In this document: in pieces, positions 10,748 through 20,150 of the stretch
How positions within the stretch are numbered: the first letter of the stretch is position 1
Layout: the number at the start of each line of letters is the position of its first letter
Origin: Saccoglossus kowalevskii
Taxonomy: Eukaryota; Hemichordata; Enteropneusta; Harrimaniidae
Direction of reading: 5' to 3'
DNA length: 42,518 nucleotides
Assembly (NCBI RefSeq): GCF_000003605.2
Contig: NW_003150755.1
Coordinates: 417,245-459,762, forward strand
Notes under the pieces: model-generated
What the model saw: the letters and a program-made list of their open reading frames with translations, nothing else
Told to the model about the DNA's origin: nothing
The model's database searches: none
Translations under genes and position numbers: made by a program

Positions 10748-11604
10748 GTCAAGTTCAAAGCTTTGTTGACAAGTTTTGAACCGGCATTGATCAATAATAT
10801 TCCATGGATTTCAAGTTATTAAAATGACCCAGTTGTAAAACATGTGGCACATGAAGTCATCATAATCCTAAACGGACCATGGAATACGGACATGCCCGCC
10901 AGTGTAACACAGTTTACTGACTCAGTACTTCGACTCTGCGTACCATTTTAATATTTATTTCTCCACGGACACTGTCAGTCATGTTACAACTTTCTTCAAG
11001 GCAAGTATATCCCAAATAGATCATCGTGGAAATACTAAGATTGTAACCTCCTTAAGTTCCAATATTGTCCATGCTAGAGCGCAATTCCCACTATACGGAA
11101 AGCACTTTAAAAACGTCGTCCACATGATTTAAAATAAGGAGGTGTCCATTACTAAAATACCGACCAGCATGGTATGATATTTCGCGCGTATAACAACATA
11201 TAGTGGGGATTGATCCTAAATCCATGCATATCTAATTGTGTATCCACAATAGTTCCCGGAGGTACACCTGGTTCTAAGCCCATGATTGTTTCCGTGATAC
11301 GGATTGACATTCGGAGATAACTTCCCACGGTCGAAAACGACGAAGACCGTGTAAGAAATACCAGTAAGAACCTGATCAAAGCAGATACAACAGGCTTGTG
11401 CCTACGTCAGCGCGCCGACCCGTGGGTCAATGACGTAAGTAATTGGCAGACAGGTCAGTCGACGTAATACATTCCATGTATTAGGTCAGTTGCCGGTAAT
11501 TTGCCGGCATATTCTACTTTTTTAATTACGTAATAGTTGTCTACGAAACTATACCGCTAATTTTTGACATGGTTTCACTCATACGAAAGGTCAGTCAAGA
11601 CACC
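10748..11604. repeat. Diverged direct repeat, copy B (about 0.86 kb)
   Basis: Partner of 9282-10185. Copy B lacks the extra segment of copy A after the block TGTGCCTACGTCAGCG. It carries instead an extra stretch near 11450-11500 with GTCGACGTAATACATTCC. The conserved blocks are unevenly spread, and several contain TGACGT or TACGTCA half-sites. Conservation of short islands in diverged DNA is what shared regulatory sequence would look like, but an old repeat-family pair explains it equally well. Confidence 0.85.
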
Positions 11605-12101
11605 GTGCTGAAGTTATGCCCTGAAGCAGTGTTAAATCCACGGAACGGAGAAATCACCTTTGTCGTTGTTTGTGTTTCACCGCGGGCTACAAGTTTTTAT
11701 GAGCGACAGTTGGTTAAAATATGACTGATTCCCGTAGTTCGTTATGCTATAAACATAGTTCGGGTGAATTGGAGAAGTTTTTTTTAAGAAATCAAGCTTG
11801 GGTCAATTCGAGCCCAGGTCTGTTTTTTTAATGTTTGCTATTTTTACGCGAAATGACAAACAATTTGAAAACTATGTTTGTGATCTGCTCCGGTAAGAAT
11901 TCCTTGGCGACTATGGCTTTTAATTTGAACTAATAATATAGTGACCTCGGCCTATTCTATGAATCAGTTCGGGGGTTCACTGCTACTAAAATTGCCACAC
12001 GTAAATACCATAGATTGTTGGTGAATACTAGTAATTGAGTAATTTTGTCTACCAATGTTCTAGTGCCATATTATCTGGACTAGGAAATTTTTGGCCGACA
12101 T
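11605..12101. other. Non-coding spacer before the first assembly gap
   Basis: No gene or repeat was recognised between the duplicated block and the MITE copy that enters the gap. Confidence 0.35.
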
Positions 12102-12199
12102 CAGTGGCGGATCCAGAGGGGGGCCATGGGGTCCATGGCCCCTCCCCAAACGCATGACGATTCGTATTATCTGGATTACGCATAGCTTCTCTGCGATTT
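12102..12199 (-). mobile_element. hAT-type MITE, second copy, cut by the assembly gap
   Basis: The terminus CAGTGGCGGATCCAG and the following 80 or so bases match the reverse complement of the right part of the element at 7311-7468. Shared stretches include CCATGGCCCCTCCC, AAACGCATGACGAT and GCATAGCTTCTCTGCGATTT. The copy is therefore inverted relative to the first. The other end and the target duplication are hidden in the gap that starts at 12200. Confidence 0.85.
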
Positions 12200-12633
12200 N
12201 NNNNNNNNNNNNNNNNNNNNNNNNNNNNNNNNNNNNNNNNNNNNNNNNNNNNNNNNNNNNNNNNNNNNNNNNNNNNNNNNNNNNNNNNNNNNNNNNNNNN
12301 NNNNNNNNNNNNNNNNNNNNNNNNNNNNNNNNNNNNNNNNNNNNNNNNNNNNNNNNNNNNNNNNNNNNNNNNNNNNNNNNNNNNNNNNNNNNNNNNNNNN
12401 NNNNNNNNNNNNNNNNNNNNNNNNNNNNNNNNNNNNNNNNNNNNNNNNNNNNNNNNNNNNNNNNNNNNNNNNNNNNNNNNNNNNNNNNNNNNNNNNNNNN
12501 NNNNNNNNNNNNNNNNNNNNNNNNNNNNNNNNNNNNNNNNNNNNNNNNNNNNNNNNNNNNNNNNNNNNNNNNNNNNNNNNNNNNNNNNNNNNNNNNNNNN
12601 NNNNNNNNNNNNNNNNNNNNNNNNNNNNNNNNN
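12200..12633. other. Assembly gap, 434 N
   Basis: Unknown bases that begin inside the second MITE copy. If the element has the same length as the first copy, about 60 bp of it would be missing here. The remaining gap content cannot be judged. Reading frames drawn across it are not meaningful. Confidence 0.98.
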
Positions 12634-15017
12634 TGACAAGAAATCATTGACACTGACCATAGTTCCATGCACTGACCTTCACAATGATGTTTTGTGAAAG
12701 TTATTTACAGCATTGTAAAATCACGGCATTCGAGCCTACACGTATTTAAATATTGTAAAACATGTCTTTTTAGCTAGCATGTTATTTTAGCTAATTTAGC
12801 TAATCTGTAATTTCGCTGGATGTCACAAATTTAAAATAAAGTATATTCTTACAATGAGATTGCTGACACTTTAGTTAAGTTAAGATTCAGTTAATTCATG
12901 CATAGAGTCAAATTCGCTAAAATTGCATGTATCTATTTAAACATGTTTTACAGTATACTATGAAGATACTGAACACGGCTTGACTGTGCCGTACAATGCA
13001 CAATGACTTTGAATGACACTATTCAGTATACAGTATGCAAAAGTTCTTTTGTCAGGTGATCCTGTATTTACGGCGTGTCTGGTCGATAGTTATGACATTC
13101 TGTCAACATATCAGGAACAATCTTTTATTGCTTGAATTATTGTTGGTAAGGTTCATTTCAGACTTTTTTCTAGACACCTCCGTGAGAGGTACCCCAGAAG
13201 CGGTTCTTCAAGTTGAAGTTGAAGCACTTGTGCATGATAAAACCACATGCAAATACATATTTCCTTTAAAAACGCACCTACAAACTAAATCTGATACATA
13301 TGTATACAGTCAGCAAAAGTACAAGTGATAATCAACTAAATACTAGCATTTCACTGATATTTACTATAGGAACAAACCTAGAATAGAACTTGAAATTAAA
13401 GAAAACACTGCGATAAAGACTTTCCGTTTTCGACATTATAATTTTTTTTTATTCAGAAAAACTTGAATAGTGTTTTTACCAAGTAAAATCATATTCACTA
13501 AAGTTATTGTTCATACAAGAGTTTTTGGACACACTGCATAGGTTGCAATTTTGTTCGGTTTCTTTCATAATTCAGAACTAATAAAAAGCAAAAAAATGAG
13601 ATTATAGCAATTTTTTTTAATATTCTTGTGTAATCGGTAATTATGAAACTTATTCATGTGTACATAGGGAATACAATTTTTAATATAATTCTGAATTACC
13701 TTGTCAAAATCAGTGTTTTCATGGTTTATTTCTCCCCCCAAAAAAGAATTTCACAATGTCGAAAATGAAAAGTCTGTATCGTAGTGATAGGAAGAGACTA
13801 TTTAGTTCCAAGCCGTATTCAAAATGGCTGCCGCATACTATAGAAAATATCTATCGGTAGATTAATCGCATTTATGTACGCAAACTGACTGTGCATATCA
13901 TGTAGCACTATCTTCCTATTCGTCAGATCATATACGGTGTTTATCAAATATATGTCCCAGAACATTACTTCCGGTTTTCGTTGCTCCACAAAAGTTTGAG
14001 CATGCTCTAGAAATGACTTGAATCTGTATCAGGTCATGCTATTTTCATCTGTTGGTCAATAAAAATAAAAATAATGTTTGAAGGTTGCTGGTATATGTAA
14101 TCTGACATTCTTTCGGTTTGTTGCCGACTCTTTTATAACATCTTTAATAACGTTTCAGGACATTAGTAGTTAGTTTTGTTTGATTTTTGCCATATATCTG
14201 TATTTAACGTTGTTCAAGTTGATCCAGATAAATAGGTTTAGTCACCGAGCTTTTTTTTCGAACAGAAAAAGTGTATGTTTATTTTTTGTCTTATATCATA
14301 GTTCGAATTCCCACAAACGACCTTAAGCTAAGATGCAAATGTTCTTCGCTAATGCTCGACATTTGAGAGTGTGAACCTTCACACACAACCACAATTGTGT
14401 TTGTGAAACGCGAAATAAAAGATGGCCGCCGTCAAATTGTTGAAGGCGGATAGTGCTTGTCACGTCAAAAACATCAGTGACTTTCAACCCGTGATATGTT
14501 ATTGCTCTAAATACATCTAAAAAATAAAACTAATTCAGTCTGGTTAATAAAAACAAAACAAAAAATCTCCGAGTCTTATTCAGTTTCCAAGAATTGTTTC
14601 TGAGTATAACGAAAACCGTTAATGCTCACTTGAGCCGCAACCATTTGCCGGGTACACACTTATTTGATCATTTACTTGTATGTTCAGCATAATTCGTTAT
14701 TAAAATCGGTGCAAATTATGAAAAATAACAGTGAACAGATTAGCGCATAGTGACACTCTGTGAGGGGGCGTTGACGGTAAAATAGGAACGCGCATGCGCA
14801 CGCGATCTCTATAGCGATCCGCAGCTGCTGAGTGTCATGAGACCGGAAAACGTAACATCTGGTTGTGGGAGATTATATTTTTCAAAATAAAAACAGATTG
14901 AAATCACGGGACTAGCTGACCTTGTAAAATATAAATAAATACTATCAGTTAACATTTGTCAACATGCACTGACTATGGCAAGATGATGTACATATTATGT
15001 AAATGTTACTAAGTTTA
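12634..15017. other. Intergenic DNA, no supported gene
   Basis: AT-rich sequence with short local repeats, such as the TTAGCTAATTTAGCTAA cluster near 12790-12810. A plus-strand open frame at 13035-13328 includes a stretch preceded by an acceptor-like TTTTTTCTAG near 13163-13172. Its translation matches no family I recognise, so I do not call it. A GATGGCCGCC motif (YY1-like) lies near 14421. Confidence 0.4.
14789..14800. promoter_or_regulatory. NRF1-type site CGCGCATGCGCA
   Basis: A second full match to the NRF1 consensus, about 220 bp before the 1.8-kb tandem duplication. There is no adjacent recognised gene. It may mark a promoter of an unrecognised transcript. Confidence 0.25.
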
Positions 15018-15534
15018 ATTTCAGATTAATGAGAGTAGCCATATCACACGCTAAAACAAAAGAACTAATGGCATGTCTTCGTGGCATAGCTTGTGTCGAA
15101 ACCATGGCAGGAATCCGGAATTATGATGTTCATATCACGGTTTAATCGTGATTCTTGGCGATCGTTATCATGCGCAGTATTCAATATGGATTTATTGTTT
15201 ACTCACACAAAATGTATTCACGTTTACACATGAAACGGCATTTACTTATTTTTAATAAAAGACTGTAACGGTATTGCACACACATGTGACATCACTGAAT
15301 CGTGGCGTTCCGAATTCATCCTTCTGATATTCATTTAAAATGGTTCGGTTGCTCAAATTGATAACAAAAATGAGGAATATTAGACTTACCTTCGGCAGAG
15401 CTGTGTTATCACTGTGGTAGTTGGTCTGTTGTTGTCATATATCAAAGCTCAAACCAAAAAATGTTAAAAAACAACAACAGCGATTGAATGTATTAAACAC
15501 CAGTGGCGGGTTCCACCAATCAGTACACACGTAT

Positions 15535-15666
15535 CGTGGGCGTTGTCCTAGCCAACCAATAGCGGCCCGCACACCAGACGAGCCTCCGTCGGAACATTGC
15601 CAAGCCTTCAGCACGTGACTTATTAAACCAATCCGAAGCCATAATTCGTGGGCGTTGTTTCTACCC
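15535..15666 (+). promoter_or_regulatory. Double-CCAAT module, copy M1
   Basis: CCAAT boxes lie at 15556-15560 and 15628-15632, 72 bp apart. Between them are GCCCGCAC, GACGAGCCTCCGTC, AACATTGCCAAGCCTTC and CACGTGAC. The module is bracketed by CGTGGGCGTTGT at both ends. A third CCAAT lies just upstream at 15516-15520. Strand is given by the CCAAT orientation. Confidence 0.5.
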
Positions 15667-16516
15667 AAGCTTAGGTGATAACGCGACCCTCCCGAATGCT
15701 CCAAAACCCGGGAAAACCCAGCGAAGAGCGCCTTTATCATCTTACTAGAATATCGGTGATCGTACTCAGTGGTATCTTATCTAGTTACCTCGAGACCAAG
15801 CTCTTAGAGAAACGCCGGTCATTGTGTTCTTGTTTGAACATTGCCACCGCTGTCCGATGATCGAGATCTGACTGATTTTCCGAAACTGGGTCGAAATATT
15901 GCGCAGTATGTATTAGCGAGAAACGAGTAGATTGAAACTTGAAAATGTGCGAACAATCGTGACGTCAATAAATTTAAATAGAACATGTGGCGGTGGTAAA
16001 TTATTATGTAAGTGATTATTACGATGCCCTTGATGCTAAAACTCATTTTTATTTCCATCGTTTTTTTTTCTTTAATTTATGACGTATAACATATAATCGA
16101 CATTTTAGAGAGTATGTAAGTTATGTTTAAATAGTTGTCTTTTTCATATTGTGAGGTACCAGGAATCAGTGGCATAGGCAAGGGCTTCATCGATGCGTGG
16201 GCCACAGAACAGAATCGCGACTGAATACAAGCTAGTTAATTATACCGTATATCTTGGGGTGCACATTTATTTAATACTCATCTCTTTTCTATAATGCAAC
16301 TGTTAAACTAATCTTAGGTTAGAACAAATCCTTTTTTATGTTATTTAATTTATTTAATAGGTCGAATGTCAGCGAGCGACCATAGCTATGGTTGTTCAAT
16401 TTCGCAAGAATGAATAAGGCGCAAACGCACGTCTAAAAATATGCTATCACTGTTTAAACACATTGATTGATTGCAACTATCTGAACAGGCCTATCATTCT
16501 GGTTATTGTCATTGTA

Positions 16517-16621
16517 AGCCAATTGTGGGCCGCACACGAGACGCGCCTCCGCTGAACCATTGCCAACCCTTCAACGTTGCATATCTAACCAATCAGGGCC
16601 TTTTTTTCAGTAGGCGCTGCC
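16517..16621 (+). promoter_or_regulatory. Double-CCAAT module, copy M2
   Basis: CCAAT boxes lie at 16519-16523 and 16589-16593, 70 bp apart. This copy keeps GACGCGCCTCCG and CATTGCCAACCCTTC, and it closes with AACCAATCAGGGCC and GGCGCTG. It is closer to M4 than to M1 or M3. Confidence 0.5.
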
Positions 16622-16823
16622 TCACGTCACAAATCTAATCCCGGGCCTGCCCCAATCGTAATTGATACCGTGACTGAGCGGAACGATACAATGTCCGGTC
16701 AACAACACCATCACGATTTTAACTGGTTCAACTTAAAAATCGCACTGTCAGCATAATTTACACATATTGGGTCAACTTATCGTTTGCGCCTTTGGGGATA
16801 CACTGGTGATTCACATTTTCAAT

Positions 16824-16905
16824 AATCATGCATTGCGTATTACGTCACTGTTTATCAAGAGTATAATGAAATTGTACATTTGCATATACGTGTTTTCAAT
16901 TATTA
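16824..16905. repeat. Dispersed repeat of about 80 bp, copy 1
   Basis: The block AATCATGCATTGCGTATTAC followed by GTCACTGTTTATCAAG recurs, slightly changed, at 22305-22377 inside the LU gene's third intron. Both copies continue to a shared GTTTTCAATTA. It lies at the right end of the first 1.8-kb unit and is not kept in the second, so it may be a separate insertion. Confidence 0.65.
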
Positions 16906-17338
16906 TGTTTTAAATAATTAATATACTTTTCAATTAGAGTAGCTATATCACACACAGCTCGTTTTACAACATGCACAATAACAGGTATATTAAAACAAAA
17001 GAACTAATGGCATGTCTTCGTGGCATAGCTTGTGTCGAAACCATGGCAGGAATCCAGATTTATGATAATCATGTCACGGTTTAATTTGTAGTCATCGTTA
17101 CCCTGTGGCATGTTGAGAATATGGATTTATTGTTTATTCACATATCATACAGGCGTTATCGGCGATCACCGTGACTGCCCTGTCGATTCACTAGTTATCA
17201 CGTAAAGAAAGTCGGGCACGAGAGCCACGTTTCCATATAGCAGTTCCTCGTACTAACATTTGTAGTAATGCGGTATTATTTACAATAAAAGAATCCGTAA
17301 CGGTATTACAAACACATCACATTCTAGTACAGACATAT

Positions 17339-17470
17339 TGTGGGCGTTGTCCCACTCGGCCAATAGCGACCCGCACTCGAGACGAGCCCCCGTCGGAACA
17401 TTGCCAAGCCTTCGGCATGTGACAAATTAAACCAATCAGAAGCCATAATCCGTGGGCGTTGTTTCTACCC
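17339..17470 (+). promoter_or_regulatory. Double-CCAAT module, copy M3
   Basis: CCAAT boxes lie at 17360-17364 and 17432-17436, 72 bp apart, exactly as in M1. The flanking TGTGGGCGTTGT and CGTGGGCGTTGTTTCTACCC are kept. The internal E-box of M1 reads GCATGTGAC here. Confidence 0.5.
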
Positions 17471-17899
17471 ACACACACAAAAAAAAAAAACGTTGATGAG
17501 AGCCCTTATCATTCTGTCAAAATAACGGTGATCGTATTCAGTTGTTTCTTATCTAGTTACCCCGAGACTGGCCTTTTAGATAAACGCCGGTTACTGTATT
17601 CTTGATTAAACATTGCCACCGCCGTCTAATGATCACGATCGGACTGATTTTCTGAAACTGGGTCGAAATATTGCGCAGCATGTATTAGCGAGAAACCGTT
17701 CGATTGAAACTTGAAAAATGTGTGAAAAATCGTGATGTCAATAAATTTTAAATAGAACTGGTGGCTGTGTTAGATTATTACGTAAAGTCAACAATATGCA
17801 ATAATTGTAAATCAAACCATTTATTAATACATACTCCCCGGAGGGAATGGCAATGATTACATATAATAGTAAAAGTATACAGTACAAAAACGAATAATG

Positions 17900-17902
<3 letters not shown>

Positions 17903-17963
<61 letters not shown>
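17903..17963. repeat. (AT)n microsatellite, about 30 repeats
   Basis: An uninterrupted AT dinucleotide run inside unit 2 of the tandem duplication and absent from unit 1. Open frames across it are artefacts that encode only alternating Ile and Tyr. Confidence 0.97.
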
Positions 17964-17966
<3 letters not shown>

Positions 17967-18334
17967 GTATGACATACAATCGGCTAATATGTAAATATGT
18001 AAATTATATTCAAAATAGCTGTCTATTTCACGAGGTTCCAGGAGTCAGTGACATAGGCGAGGCCTTTATCGTTTGGCCGATGTGTGAGTCACTGAACAGA
18101 ATCACGACTATTAGTTCACATCTGATTCGTCCCTTGTCTATCTGACTTTCTCTGAGTAGAATTGTTCTTATAACGTGAAAATTTGTTTGTTTTAAGTTAT
18201 TTAATAGTATTAATGTCCGCGCACGACCTTGTTATTCAATTTCACGAGAACAACTATGGCGTAGACGCACTTCTAAAAGATATGTTATCACTGTTTAAAC
18301 ACGTTGATTGATTGGCCTATTGTACGCAATATTA

Positions 18335-18440
18335 AGCCAATGGCTGGCCGAATACGAGACGCGCCTCCGTCTAAACACTGTCAAGCCTTCCGCGTGACTA
18401 ATCTAACCAATCAGGGGCCTTATTCCGTGGGCGCTGTCCA
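18335..18440 (+). promoter_or_regulatory. Double-CCAAT module, copy M4
   Basis: CCAAT boxes lie at 18337-18341 and 18407-18411, 70 bp apart, as in M2. It shares GACGCGCCTCCGTC and AACCAATCAGGGGCC and ends in CGTGGGCGCTGTCC. Confidence 0.5.
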
Positions 18441-18720
18441 AATCACGAATCTATACCCGACCCTGACCTATCGCAACTGATACCGTGACCTAGGTGCATA
18501 ATACAATGACCGGTCAAAACACCATCATGATTTTAACTGGGCCAACTTAAAAATCGCACTGTCAGCATAATTTACACATATTGGGCCATCTTCAAGTTAT
18601 CGTGTGCGTCTTTGAGCACACACCGGTCATTCACATTTTCTGACGACCTTTAAAAATGCGTGGCGTCTAACCACATCCAATATTTCGGCAGGACAGGTCA
18701 ATAGAACTTAAGCGCAAAAT

Positions 18721-18837
18721 GCCGTCGAGATCTTGTTGAGAGGCACCGAACGCCGTGGTTACATAGAGAACGGAACAATTTTCGAGGGTCTGAAACAATT
18801 CTCGTGGCGCTCTCCCTCGCAGCGAGATCTCGACGGC
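18721..18837. repeat. Inverted repeat of 117 bp with perfect 13-bp arms
   Basis: GCCGTCGAGATCT at 18721-18733 is the exact reverse complement of 18825-18837. The pairing continues imperfectly inward for about 20 more bases on each side. The segment is more GC-rich than its surroundings. It could be a small MITE or the stem of a structured RNA. The overlapping minus-strand open frames resemble no known protein. Confidence 0.6.
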
Positions 18838-20150
18838 CATTCGCGTGTGAGTTAAATTTTCCTCTCCCGTACACATATGTGAATGTTGACACCTCGTGAA
18901 TATTCCGCACATTGTTACCATGTGGGTATGTCTATGAGGCAGTAACTGTAAGTTTTTTTTTCTTTACATGCATACAGACTCGTCAGGTCTGGAATTCGCG
19001 AAATTACCCCTAAAAAAATACAACAGTTGAATAATAAGTACAAATTTATTACACATTTGTAACTCAATTTTTTTGGGCAGAATATTGTCTAGGATTACCG
19101 TAGCAACATTAAATACTGAATAATTCAAAAATAAAATCGGTGTTCTGTTACTGCTTCCGTGGCGTCACAAGTTCCAATCTTCTTTCACCCATTTACAACA
19201 TTCTGACGTAAGAACAGCGCTTCGTCGCCGGAGGGCGTTACTTAGCCGGAACGTATATTAAAGGAAAAGTCAGAGCAAACAACACAATGCTTCCAGATAA
19301 AAAAAAAACTCCCAAAACCGTGTAGAAGAAATCAATTTACATTTTCTTATATCACTTTTTATTTTCTAGTTATTCAACTTTACCTATTACGTAGTCTACC
19401 ACCTTGATTCTCCAGCAAAGAATTATGGGTAAAGTATGACTTCATGGCCACTATTGTGAACAATTTAAAAATGATTTCAACTATGAATTCAAAATGGTAA
19501 CACTTCACTTTGGTTGTAAATTTATACATGTACCGGTACCAACGGAACATAAAAAATGGTTGTCATGGTAACAGAACTTTTCATTTTTCCACCAAATACT
19601 CAATTCTTCGTATATTTCATACAATTTATCGATATGAGTAGCTTATACAGGTTGTATATATGCTGCTTGCCGCAAAGGGGGACAAAAAAGTGTTATTCTA
19701 TTTTCAAAGACCAAAGTAACGATTTTTATTTATTTTATCTTTTTGGAAATACCTTTACTTTTGTATTTACAATATTTGAATTTCCATTATTAGAATTAAC
19801 CCTGTAAGAGACTACATATGGATAGCTTTCGAGTATATTAACTTCGTTATTGTTCTAATTTACATATACACAATTAAATATGCTCTAATGTAATGTAGAT
19901 ACTCTTTCAATTGATGGTACGTACCATCAATTTCAGAGTGCATGTGCACTATCACCATGGCATATTCTAAAAAAATCTATGTTTCATTTTTCAACAAATC
20001 ATAACCAGGCGTTTATGAACACAATCGAACAACAAACAATGAAATTACTCAAAGTAACCAGTATATTGCCCTTGAAAGACTGCTTTGCATACTAATTAAT
20101 CATTTAACTTCTTATTTTAGCTCACCGCATTATTCTCATCTATGGTGACT
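18838..20150. other. 3' flank of the LU gene
   Basis: AT-rich non-coding DNA downstream of the LU stop on the minus strand. A minus-strand AATAAA overlaps the LU stop codon itself (20150-20155), and several more lie near 19724-19735. A 24-bp palindrome at 19909-19932 is listed separately. No other gene is seen. Confidence 0.4.
19909..19932. repeat. Perfect 24-bp palindrome
   Basis: The left half AATTGATGGTAC is followed directly by its exact reverse complement, with no spacer. It lies about 220 bp past the LU stop codon. It could extrude as a cruciform, bind a dimeric protein, or form a hairpin in the 3' UTR if transcription runs this far. Confidence 0.9.

Larger units (their letters stand above)
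15018..16800. repeat. Tandem duplication, unit 1 (about 1.8 kb)
   Basis: This unit matches 16930-18600 in order and orientation with offsets of roughly 1.80-1.94 kb. Near-identical stretches include AACAAAAGAACTAATGGCAT with TGTCTTCGTGGCATAGCTTG, TGGGTCGAAATATTGCGCAG, and TCGCACTGTCAGCATAATTT with ACACATATTGGG. Each unit holds two versions of the double-CCAAT module, so an internal duplication probably preceded the tandem one. No open frame is conserved between the units, which argues for non-coding function or repeat origin. Confidence 0.85.
16930..18600. repeat. Tandem duplication, unit 2 (about 1.7 kb)
   Basis: Second copy of the block at 15018-16800. It differs by an (AT)n expansion at 17903-17963 and by an inserted stretch near 16950-16990. 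The full CRE of unit 1 at 15960-15967 is TGATGTCA here. The copies remain similar enough in their core blocks for a fairly old but not ancient event. Confidence 0.85.

Noticed and set aside
10748-11604. The 0.9-kb direct repeats as LTRs of a retrotransposon
   Set aside because: The segment between them is only about 0.56 kb with no coding trace, and no TG..CA ends or short target duplication were seen.
12049-12672. Long open frames of about 180-207 codons on both strands
   Set aside because: They exist only because the 434-N gap cannot contain stop codons. The real bases on either side are MITE termini.
14280-14420. A GTTCGAATTCC string that looks like a tRNA B box
   Set aside because: No A box or cloverleaf arms fit upstream. 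No tRNA, rRNA or spliceosomal RNA gene was recognised anywhere in the window.
15501-15516. CAGTGGCGGGTTCC, similar to the hAT MITE terminus
   Set aside because: No facing inverted terminus and no target duplication was found. Similar CAGTGGCGT strings near 22830 and 41600 also lack partners.
17778-18145. Open frames rich in Ile and Tyr
   Set aside because: They are read through the (AT)n microsatellite and have no other content.
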